NCBI GenBank assembly: GCA_014218235.1
Contig: JACBKR010003947.1
Span: 62,001-126,000 of the forward strand
Length of the DNA: 64,000 nt
Direction: 5' to 3'
DNA from: Colocasia esculenta
Lineage: Eukaryota > Streptophyta > Magnoliopsida > Alismatales > Araceae
Below are positions 35,201 through 47,200 of the stretch, in pieces; positions within the stretch are counted from its first letter, which is position 1; each line of letters starts with the position of its first letter. The position numbers were made by a program, and so were the translations under genes. The notes under the pieces were generated by a model. That model ran no database searches and was not told the origin of the DNA. It worked only from the letters and a program-made list of their open reading frames with translations.

Positions 35201-38200
35201 TTTCAAATTGTTGAACTGCTAATTTAACTTGAAAAATATAACAATTGCGTTGTCTTATACTGCTCAGTCTGTTGGTTGGGTATTCTTAAAGCTAAAATTT
35301 CTGAAGACGTCATAAATGTCTCCATAGCATTTAGAGTAGGTCTGAGTTAAAGTATCTGGTGTCAGCATTTAAAAAAAAAGGTATCTGGTGTCAGAGATAA
35401 GATGCAGTCACAGGGTTGTCCATTATGTCTTCTTGAAGATCTGATGGGACATGGAATCATTTGTTCAAAAGATGTTTACTGATTATCACATGCTCTAGTA
35501 CAAATGATAATTACTACATTGAAGATTAGCTTGCGGAAATATGTTTATCACTAGGATGCCAACTGCTATTTTCTATTTTCTTTTAATGCTTATTTTTTCT
35601 AAATCCTCATGTGTTTGGCTGGATCTTTCTATTGTCGTGTTTCTTCTCTGTAATTTCTGTAAATTTATATGTTGCTATTGTAGGTGTACTGCATTTCAAG
35701 ATTAGTCATTGTTCCATCCTTGGCCAGAGCCATTCTCCCATCATATGAAAGATCACAGTGGGCGAATGTGCAAAAGACACTAAGGTTGTTAGTGCTCAGT
35801 GGAGAAGTTCTATCCCTATCACTCTGGAAAATTTTGCATAGACTTTTGCCTGGGACAATTATTTTGAACTTATATGGTAGCACAGAGGTCAGATATCTAT
35901 ATTCAATTTCAGGTTTGTTTATCAGTTGTTTCGATTCTGTATTGATGTATTCATTTATCCAAGCTTAGAAGAATTAAATGTAGATTTCTAGATCTTTATA
36001 TATATATACACACATTTACATGTACTTATCTATATCTATTTTTCAATTCATTTTTTGACTTGTAAAGATGTAATAAGACCAAAAATGATAAGGCTAAAAG
36101 TACCTGTCTTCACTGATTATTGATCATTAGCAGCAATTTTTTTACTTGTTTCTTATAAATTTGCCAAAAGCTATGATTTACAACTAGATTTTCTACTTAC
36201 ATTCTCTTGTGCTTTCAGGTATCAGGTGATTGTATGTACTTTGATTGCTCACACTTACCAAAAATTTTAGAGACAGAGGCACTAAGCAGTGTACCAATTG
36301 GTGTACCTATTTCTAATTGTGACATTAACCTTCTGCAGCAGGGCATCCCTGGTGAAGGTGAAATATGTGTGGGTGGTTCCTGCTTATTTGTAGGATATTT
36401 TGATGACCTTTCTCGTGGGATTCTTTCTAAGGGGCCCACCCCTTTGAGCTTTGAAACCGGTGATTTTGCAAAATGCTTGCAGAGTGGTGACCTCCTCTTT
36501 ATTGGGAGAAAAGACCGAACAATTAAAGTTAATGGGCAGCGCATTGCTTTGGAGGAGATTGAAGATGCTCTAAGGGAGCATCCTGAAGTCAGTGATGCTG
36601 CTGTTGTTTCAGTGAGGCACGAGGAATCATCTGATCAGATTTATCTTAAGGCTTATATTGTTTTAACGGAAAATGATGAAATTCAGGAAAAACATTTTTC
36701 TTCATTCGACAAAAAGACAACAGATAAATGCTTGGCGATATCCATTAGAAGTTGGTTGGTCAGAAAACTGCCGCCTTTTATGATTCCGAATTTCTATTCC
36801 TTTGTTGAATCACTGCCTAAATCTTCCTCCGGTAAAGTCAACTATACTATCTTGGGAAGGTCATCATCCATCTCAGAGCATCCAATGAAAGAATTTGACG
36901 AAAGCCAATGTTCCGATTACTTGCAGATTATAAAACAGGTTTTCTTTGCCCTTTGTTTTAGATAATTTCTACATAATACAGTATTTTCTTTCATCAGCAC
37001 CATGCATATTTATTTGTATGAAATTTTAGCTATAAGATCATTTTAGTCATTTTTGGGGTTCCGGATAATGTTGTGAAAGTTCATATTCTTAAAGTCTTCT
37101 GATGTTTCTTAGAGGTAATTTATTTTGTTTAATGACTATCTGAATTTAATGATCTTTAGGGCATTAGGGCTACTTTGATCATTTTGGATATTTTATTTCA
37201 TTTTTAAAAATATTAATGTGTTAAAAATTTTAATGTAAGCGCTAGCTGCATTTCACACACTTTAGATTTAATGGCCTTCTTCTATAAGTTTTTTTATGAG
37301 TTCAGGATATATCTCTGATTTTATTGGTTTTAGGATTTGAAAAGAAACAGATAAACCTTTAGAGTTTAGCAAGCTGACAAAAAAATGGTGTAGTAGTGAA
37401 ACAAGACAGGGTCACAGTGAACTCTTATGCTTTCATAACAGTAAGTTGAATGAATGCCAAGGTGAATGAGAAAGTATAACGCAGACATTTCTTATGTATA
37501 TTTTATATCTCTGCTATTTTTGCACATTTTCTCCCATACAAGGAGTATCTCTTAATCACATACCTTGTGAATCTCTCTTACAGTAATTGTTAAATTATTC
37601 TGAAAGAGATGCCAGAAAAAATGAGAATGCTAGGATTTATTCATTAAAAATCAGTTCTAGATATTCAGTGCTTTTGTTTATTCTGATTATTCTGTCTCTA
37701 ATTTGTCTGTTTTTGTTTCGATCGCCAGGCATTTTGTGATTCGTTGTTAATTGAAGAAATCAATGACCATGATGACTTCTTTTCATTGGGTGGTAGCTCA
37801 ATTTCGGCTGCTCTTCTTGCCCATAAGTTAGGGATTGATATGCGGTTGCTATATAGATTTCCCAGCCCAGTTGGTCTTCTAGATGCTCTTGTAGATAGAA
37901 AAGGTCCACTTGGAACTGCCTTCCTCCCTGATGATCTCCAGACAAAAAGACAAAAATTGGATAATTCTGCTAAAGAAGTTAGTGCAGTTCAACCAAAAGT
38001 TCTTGTGAACAGCGATGATTCTTCACATGGAATTAGATCTTTAAGGCAACTGGATTCTGTTAAATTTTCAGATCCCAAAACTGCTGCTTTTGATGATCAC
38101 AGCCTTCAGTTATCCAAGTTGAATTTACCCAGGTTATGCTCATTTAGTCGTTGCAATCACTTTATGCATGGAGAAGGGCCTGAAGTTGATGATGGAAAGA

Positions 38201-41200
38201 AATACTGTATGACAATAGGTACTCCAAGAGGAAAAACTTGGGACCTGAAAGAGATATGGAAAGTTCCACTTGAGTCATGTGTTGATGCATCTCCGTTACT
38301 TGTATTAAAGGATGATGAATTTCTCTTGTTTATTGGATCTCATTCACACATATTTCTTTGTGTTGATGCTATTAGGTAATGTTCATTGCATGGCCTTCGT
38401 ATTTTTGTATGCCTTATTTGAATTATAGTGTTAAATCATGAAGATGGATGTGTAATGGTGTATTTCTAAGATAAATTCTGTCCAGTAGATTGTCCATGTT
38501 GCTTTGAGACGCCTAAGAATAAGTTGATTGAAATATTTTTTTTGCATCTGTGCTACTGCCTTTAGGTTTTTTTTATAATTTTATTTGATGGTGATATACT
38601 AGCAATGGTAAGAATATGAATATGGTAGCTGTGTCATTAACAGTAGTTTATATGGTACTTCATGATTGTATAAATATGCTGTGTAAACTGTAAACAAAAT
38701 GTATCATTGATATGTACAGATTGTAACATATCAGATGATGCAGTATGTAATGCTCTATATGATGTGAAAGTAGGTATCTTTAATATCAAAGTAGACAACA
38801 AGAACACAACCATGAGATTTGGGTGGAGGGGTCAATGCTCTCAAGGTGTCTTGAATATGAAAACAAATGAGAAGAAGGCAACCATGACATTGAGGTGGAG
38901 GGGTCAATGCTCTCAAGAGGTTTAGCAAATTCCCCCAGAATGAATGAAGTAATGGATAATGTATTAATTGGTTTCAATGGGAAAATTAATTTCTTGCATG
39001 AAGGTAACATGTTGTATAATGAGGTAGGAACATGCATCAATTGATCTTCTAGTAAAATCTAAGTAGGCCACTATGCATTTCTAATTTGACGGGCATATCT
39101 GTTATTTCTGCTCTTTTTCTGATATTTTTATCATGGAATGTTAAGGGGATGTGTTCAGTGGAAGACATGTTTGGAAGGTCGAGTCGAATGTTCTGCAGCT
39201 ACCACTAGTGATTTTTCTCATGTATGCCTTCTGTAATCATTTGGGGCATAATGTGCTACATTTTCTGAATTTTTGTTCCATTGAAGCTTGGCCATTTTCT
39301 TTTTAAGGTCGTCGTGGGATGCTATGAAGGGAAAATATACTTTCTTGATTTTATGTCCGGCAACATCTCTTGGACATTCCAAACACATGGAGAGGTACTG
39401 TCCCTTTGCATGATCTTTTCAAATTACATTTCTTGTATCAACTTAATATTACTCGATAATTATTTTGCAAAACATGCATCCAATAGCTTTACCCTCAAAC
39501 AGTTAATATACTTGGTATCTGGAGTGACTGAAAGGACTCAAAGGAGAAAAAATTCTTTCAAATATAAATAATCAGCCTTTATCTGCTACAGTGAAGAAGT
39601 TCAGTGACTGGCAAGGATGGTAAAGATGGTGAAGCACAGCATTAGGATGGATAAGATGTACCCAACTGCTCTGGTTTAGGGTTTTGGTTATTCAGTTGTC
39701 AATGGAGACTGAGCTTGTGAGTGCCTAGCCTTCCCAAGAAAACTTGATATAAGTAGTTGATTTGACAGCCTCTCTAGTCAAGTGTTCTTCTCTGGTTTAG
39801 GGTTTTGGTTATTCAGTTGCCATTGAAGTCTGAGGTTGCAAGTGCCTAACATTTCCAATAAAACTTGCTATAAGCAGCTGATGAGACAGTCTCTCTAGTC
39901 AAGTGTTCTTCCTTTTTTGCATGGAGTGGAGATTCAACTTCAACATTTTAATATGCATCCTGATTCCTGACCCTTCTACTGTAGACTATCGAGTCTATGA
40001 GAAGGAAGCATACTTCCCTCTCCAGGAATCTTGAGCCTCTCTTTACTTTGATCCCTTGCTCATTAATAGCTGTTCACATGAAAAGGATATGCAAGAGCTA
40101 ATTAAGGACATTTATAAACAAATGTTTGTCGAGGAGAATGAAGAACTCTATGAAAAAGAAACATTAGGACCAGGCAGGTGACTATTGGGTGTGACTTTAT
40201 TTCAGGAAGCTGTTTTGCTATTGTTCATTATCTCCTATTGGATGTGTAGAATTCCAGAGTTAGTCTGTTGAATAATTTTGTTAAATGTGTGTCTTAATGG
40301 ATTCCAGATGATATGATGTGTAAAACAATCGTTCCACATCATATATCCCTACATCAAGCAGAGTCTAACCAACTGTTCATTGAGTTATGATTCTTGAGAT
40401 GCTACAGCTCATCTGACTCAATTAAGACAACACCGGAAGTAGCCCCATCTCACTCCAACAGTCTAGCCTACTTATACAAACATCCTCTCCCTATCTTGTT
40501 TTAGATGAACCAAATACTGGAGCATCAGTATGTGGTTTGTCAGATTGGTATAACCTGTGCATATTGCATGATCCAAACAGTTTTGGCAAATTCTGAGTCA
40601 CAGTATATGTAGTACAATATGAAAAGGTCCAGTCATTCATACTGTTAATTAGTTGGAGTTCTTTCTTCTTAGAGGAGGTTTATGAGCCTTATAAAACAGT
40701 CCAGGTCTCAATACGAGTTGAACTTGTTATATATCTTTATTTTTCAACATCCCGAGTTATGGTTGATTTAATGTTATATATCAGTCCATTTGGCAAATTT
40801 TTTTCTGGGTAGTCTAGGAATGTACAATGTTTATAGGAGTAAGTGAGAGTCTTACATGAGGTAGGCTTGCATCAGTGGACTTCAATGTGATCTAAGCATA
40901 CATATTCCTCTTGTTCTCTTTTCTGCCAGATTGCATCCATGTTTTCAAAATTTCCTCTCATTTTTCAAAAGTCAACAATGTGAACCCGAGTTGCATGACT
41001 GATAAACATACACTGCAAAAGTATGCTCGTGTCAGTGTTTTGACCATGTGGGTCCATCACTGCATATGCCTGTTGGGATAGTGGTGTGTGAAATGTCATT
41101 TTTGTTGTTTCCATTTTACATCCGTGTTTTGATCTATCACCGAAATTGTTGATTCTTAGATTTAAGAGGCCATTCTATTAATAGCAGCAGTAAATTCTGC

Positions 41201-44200
41201 TGGGTCAAAAACACTTGATCGCATTTTCCATTTTTTAACTGTCTTATTGTTATTTTTTAATTATTATGTCTTATTTGATTGTCTTTTGTTCTTTATCTTC
41301 TGCAGGTTAAATGCAGCCAGTAGCATGGAAAAATTTAGTCTGGTACATGGTCTTTTCATTACAACCTTGTGCCTGCAACATGGGCAGATTTTAGATCGTG
41401 ATTTTTTGGTTTTCACTGCTTTCAAAACTTGACTACTCATATTTTTCTTTTGATATTTAGGATCTCAGATGTTATGTAACATCGTCACATTACATTAGCA
41501 AGTAAAAGAAATAACCATGAGAATGTTATTGGCAACAAAATGAGGTTTATGTCTTGTAAACATAAAGACATTCTGGAGTGTGTGGAGGATGATTTATTTA
41601 AGAATTACGTGTACACCACTCTAGTATGGTTCTCCTTGTTAACTGGATGTGGAGGCTAATAGGTATGGCTTGTGTATGTCTCAACACATGTAGGGGTGAA
41701 CATGGTCCGGTTCGGTTCGGTTCACCCCATTTTTGGGTGAACCGAAACCGAACCGAAATATCATGCAAACCGAACCGAACCGGTTTCGGTTCGGTTCAAA
41801 CCGAAGTCGAATGGACTTGAGGCACAACCGGTGCTTGGCTTGGTGGTTACGGCGTCGACTCTTCTACTCTTGCTGGGGGTTCGAATCCTGGTTGTTGGTT
41901 TCGGCCGAAACCGATACGTTTCGGCCGAAACGTATCGGTTTCGGCCATGACCGAACGAAACCGGCCGAAACTACTGTAGCATTTCCGAAACTGAAAAAAA
42001 TAATATTTTAATCTGTTTCGTCCGAAACCAGACCGAAACCGTCCGAACCAACCGAAACCGTCCGAAACCAGCCGAACTGACCGAAACCGACTGACACTCT
42101 TCTCTTGAGGCCACCCGAGACTGGCCGAAACCGGCCGAAACGAAACCGAAACGGTTTTCGGTTTCGGGCCTGGGCGATCCCGAAACCGAAACCGAAACTC
42201 CCATCCTTGGTTCGAATCCCAGCTTGGGCGTGCGCTTTTTAGACAAAAAAAGCAATTTTTCACATGTTATTTAATAATAAAAGCTTGATGGCGCAGGGAG
42301 GAATCGAACTCCTCCCCACCGCAAGAGGCGCACACAGCCTGTAACCAACTGGCCTACCTGACATTTGATTAAAAAAGCACGTATTATATAATATTCGTTT
42401 AATTCGGTTCTACAATGTGAAACCGAACCGAATCAGTTGGATGTCCAACCCGAACCGAACCGAACCGCCGGTTCGGTTTGGTTTTTCGTTTGGACCAAAT
42501 TATGAACACCCCTAAACACATGTCATAAATTCTTCAGAAGGCTGAGATAGCAGCAGTCCTCAAGAAAAAAATGAATCTTTCCCATCATTGGTACTGCATC
42601 TGAAAGCATGATATAAGGTGGAAGACAACAGTATACGGGTGTGTAATGCACCAACATTGGATTAGAAAGACAGAAAACTGATGAGCTCCGAACAATGTAT
42701 GAATTGTCTGAATAAGATGGCTGGAGAGCTATCAGCTTCCCTGCATGTTCAGAATGACAAAGGTTCCATGTTATCTTGGTTTTGGAAGGCATATTAAAGA
42801 TGAAGGTTTACATATGGGTGGAACATTGGTTCCTTTCTTTCATAAAAGATGTGCTAAAACATGGCATCAAGGTGGGGTCTCTTTAGAAGAAAATTGAGGA
42901 TTCAGTATGATGTTTCTCTAATTCTCTTCGCACACAATAACCTCTGATGAAGCGACACAGAAGAAGGGAAGGGAATATGGAAAGCATCATATCTACTTGT
43001 AGTAGTTCTCACCTGAAGTAATTAATCTGGAACTTAAAATAATGCAAATGTTATGTAGTTTGGAAAATGGAGAAGTGGAAGACAATTATCTGTCTTAGTA
43101 TACTGAACCCAAAACTTGTGCATGCTTATTGTCTTAGTGCCGCATGTTTGAGAAGATTTGTTCGAAATTGGCTTGTATTGGAAATTTTCTTATTTACAGA
43201 TTTACTGGTCTTTACTTTTGGTTGTATTAGAATTCAAGCAGGAGTCTGTATCAAAAACCCTATGTAGCATTGAGCAGTATATCACAATATCTGCAAACGT
43301 GGAACGTATTAACAGTTAGCCTTTTGAAATTGAGACAACTGTTAGAAGGATCATTGCTTGTGTGGTTGAGCGGAAGCAATTTTCTCAGTTGTAGGGTATG
43401 ATCCTTTACACAGACATCATTGGGTTCAGCTTCTTGACCAGTTTGTTGCAGGAAGGGGTCATTAGATGACTGTGCATGTCCCTACTTTTATGTTTTTTAT
43501 TGCCAGGTAGAAATTTCTTAGGGGAAGTATGGTCAATTGGTCATCATGTTTGTTGGCCTGACTACAATATTTTTTCCAATGATTGTGTTTAAATTGCACC
43601 GGAAAGATGGTTTTATTCAAGTTTCATCCACGTTCTATGTTGATACTGACATTTTAATAAATGTTGCCACCAAATATTTAATAGGATTAATTACATATAT
43701 ACCCTGAAATACATGGGAATAACATGCATACCCTTCAAATCTTGACCATGTCAAATACACCCTGTATGTAGGTGTATTGCATTATGTATATCCCTGTCAT
43801 TAGGTTCCGTCAGTTGGAAGTCAACTATAGTTGAGTACTTGAGTTAAACTAAAGGATAGAAATGACTAACTTACCCACAAGTCCTCAACTTAAAAGAAAA
43901 TTTTAAATAAAATATAGTAAAAATATTGTATAGATCTGACACTCCAAAAAATCTAAGAATAGCATCCTTTAGACTATTCAAAGTCCATGTCACCCAAAAC
44001 TTAGTCATGAAAGGATCCACTCTGGCATTGGGCCCACCTGCCCCTACAGTCTGCCCATCCCAACAACTGTTGCTTAGGTGCCACTCTCTCCAACCCCACC
44101 GCGAAGCTACTACTGTGTTCTCCAATCTCCCCCACCTCTGGTCTCCACTCACCCTTCCCCCCCATCTCTCTCGCATCCACGAGCGGAAGACGGAATGCGC

Positions 44201-47200
44201 ATTGATGAGCATCTGTGGGTGCTGCGAGCTGCTTAAGGAGTTCGTGGATGAGAGCAATCCCGACCCGGACAAGCTCCAGATCGAACACCTCCTCCAAACT
44301 GTTGAGGCCATCTGCAGGGATTACTTGGATGAGGAATGGCTTCACCTTATCACTCTCATCTACGGTATCTGGCATCTGCATGCCTCTCTCTCTCTCTCTC
44401 CCCTGCTGGTACCGGATGGGGCTCCTCCTCTGGTGCCCCTGTCTCCACCTTTCTCTCTCTGTCTCTCTATGTTGCCTGCTCCAGTTTTGGTCCTCTGCAG
44501 CTGGAATTGTAGGTGGGGAAGTCATGAGCTCATCGCCATCTTTCTTCTCTTCCTGCATGTGGGTGGGGGGCCAGGCACTCTGGTTTAAAGTTCCTTTTTA
44601 AAAATTTTTCCCCTCTAAATTTGTTTGTGTCTGATCTGATTACATAGAACCCTTTTTGTTTTGTTTCCATTGCATCATCTCTTTTTTATTTCTTATTTAA
44701 TCATCAAATAGAGTTTTCAGTGGAACCGGTGAACCATAGACCAGAACTTAAGCGGACAGTGTAGTGAGAGAGAGAGACCAAGGATAGTTTGCTCTTTTCA
44801 CATAACACTTGACAGTCCTTTTTATTTTTTGACGGAATATTCCTTAGTTTTATCGGCCAAGTAGCGCTAGGGATATAACCAATGAGTTTTTGTCAAATCT
44901 GGGATATATTTAATGAGATCAATATTTAAAAGGTATATGCTAGAATACAACAGTTTTCAGGGTATACATGTGTCGGAAGCGGAATAAAATTCATTATAAA
45001 TGAACGGATGGGCACAATTTTTTTTTATATGGACAACGACGAAATATGTCGTGATCAGTATCTTCTCTTGCGGGATAGATACGCGGCATGCTGCCGCCGT
45101 GTGTATAGACACGTGTATATATATTGCGGGCATGCCAATTTGTAAAAATAGACAATTTAAAATTCACTTAATGCGGGTATTTACTTGTCCATTTATTGGA
45201 CTGTATTTATTCCGCACAATTTTATCAGACGATTGTGGTATCATGTGCTGGACCGCTCCCCGCCGACCACAGTCAGCGTTTATTTACATCGAGTGTTAAC
45301 TCGAACACCTTTGATACTCTGCCGTTTTAGCCTCTCCTTCATTGTGCATTACTTGACAATACACTGACCCAGGAACAAAAGACATTTTTACAATATTTAT
45401 CCCACGTGGGAATTTGTTTTTAAAATTTTAATATTCCCCTTTAGTCCAAATTTGGCTTGGTAGAGGGCCTACAAACATGCCATTTATACCTTGGACTTTT
45501 TTTTCTGGACACGGGGGCAATTTCCCAACATTTCTGGATATACTTGTAATTTACAGACATAAATATTCCATGAGGATGTTTATTTTCTCATGGTACATGA
45601 TTTTTCTAAGACATGGGTCACATGACACTTTGGGGTTTATATATCACATTGTACCCCAAGTTTACAATTTACAAATGAAGAAAGGATTTCTTTATAAAAG
45701 TGCGTGGGGTTGAGGCCCCGAACATGGCGCTGTTTTCTTCACCTAGAGAAGGCTTCCGGACGCCGCACTTCAGGACTTGGAGAGCTTGGAGGGGTTTTCA
45801 ACAAGTGGTCTCACAAGGACCCACCCTTAGCCAATCCCTTGCAAGGACTTCTGGAGGGCCAATGAGAGGAGCCCAAGTGTGCCACCAACCCTTCAAAGGC
45901 CAATCTCCACAAGTGCCCAATGGATGGAGGTGTTGAATGGTAAATTTGTGACGGATGTCTACCAAGAAAAAGACCTTGACAATCCCTTATATAATGGTTC
46001 AATGAGTTGGTTAACTGAAATCTATCTTGACAGTTAACTGCTCATATGACCCACATAAAAAGGGTTGTTGGACCTTGAAGATCAGATGATGGTTATCAAT
46101 GGACATGATTTCAACAGATTCATCAAGTAGCCTGCTCAAAGGCCAAATGAATTGTGATTTAAGGTAACCCCATGGTTACTTAGATTACAAGACTGTTCGG
46201 GGGCTCTTCTCCGAGTTCAATAAGGGAAATCCGGCCCTTAAAATGGTGCCAACTCTTCCAGTTAAATTGAAGTCCAAGGGAGAACATTTCTCCGTTAAGT
46301 ACAAGCACGGGAAAAATCCGACAGCACAAGGTCTATAAGACCAAGTACAAAGAACAAGTACAAGAACAAACTCGAGGAAGAACTCCGAAGCTTTGCAAAA
46401 TCAGTCTTCAATCGGGCAGAACTCCGAGGAGGAATGAAATCTCCAGCACCTCCGGCAAGACAAACCATGTAAATGGGGTGGGGGGGTATTTATAGAAGTT
46501 TTTCCCCTCCCCCTCCATCGGTTAGGAGACCCCTAACCGATGGTGACATCACAATGATGTCACCATCGGTTAGGGGAGCCCTTAACCGATGGTGACATCT
46601 AATGATGTCACCATCGGTTAAGGGGTTCTCCCCCAAAACCGATGGTGAATCACCATCGGTTGGGAAGGCCCCAATCGATGGTGACCTCATTCCTCCACTA
46701 ACCGATGGTGACCTCATGATGAGGTCACCATCGGTTAGCCCCAACCGATGGTGACATAACCCTATGTCACCATCGGTTGGGGTTCTCTCCCCCACGCAAT
46801 GTAAGGGGGTCTTCCCCCTATAAAAGGCCCCCCATTCCCCAAGCGGAGAAAGGGTTTTTCCCTCCAAAAAATCTCTGCACAAATCCCTGCAAAAATCCAG
46901 AAAAAATAGAAAAGAGCATTGCTCCTTCCAAAATTCCCTTTCTCGCTTGTTCCCCAATCCCCCTGCTTGGCGTGTGAAGGTATTAGCCCCTTTTCTAGCC
47001 CAATAGCAAGGCGCGGAATAGGTCGGCGAAGGAGGAAAATCGATTCCAAACGTCATCGACATTCCTTCTATCCCCTTCATCCCCCCACATCGAGCAAGAC
47101 TCTGTGGGGGAGATATTCTTCGAGGTTTAATACCATCAATATCAAGCAAGACTCTATGGATACACGGTATTTAAATACCATTGTTCTCGTGCTCTAAATG

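Larger units (their letters stand above)
41691..42514. mobile_element. hAT-type element with nested SINE in AAE19-like intron 9
   Basis: TIR TAGGGGTGAACATGGTCC at the left and CACCCCTA at the right, with a perfect 8-bp duplication AACACATG (41683-41690 and 42515-42522). The subterminal regions are arrays of GGTTCGGTTCGG and its complement. No transposase is encoded. The interior contains two tRNA-derived pieces and a further TTCGGCCGAAAC-rich insert (see separate entries), so it is a three-level nest. Confidence 0.85.

Noticed and set aside
41343..41400. Extending AAE19-like exon 9 past 41342, where sequence loosely resembles CGSHDH..LYAL
   Set aside because: The reading frame fails with several shifts, whereas the exon at 50772-50880 encodes CGSHDHWLYALDYA intact and joins in phase.
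42286..42362. Functional tRNA gene on the minus strand
   Set aside because: A and B boxes are present but the acceptor stem cannot pair; it is embedded in transposon DNA and fits a SINE head.
43926..44588. Functional inositol oxygenase gene
   Set aside because: Only one conserved exon is present, the metal-binding HD and all downstream ligands are missing, and the fragment lies inside a Pack-MULE.
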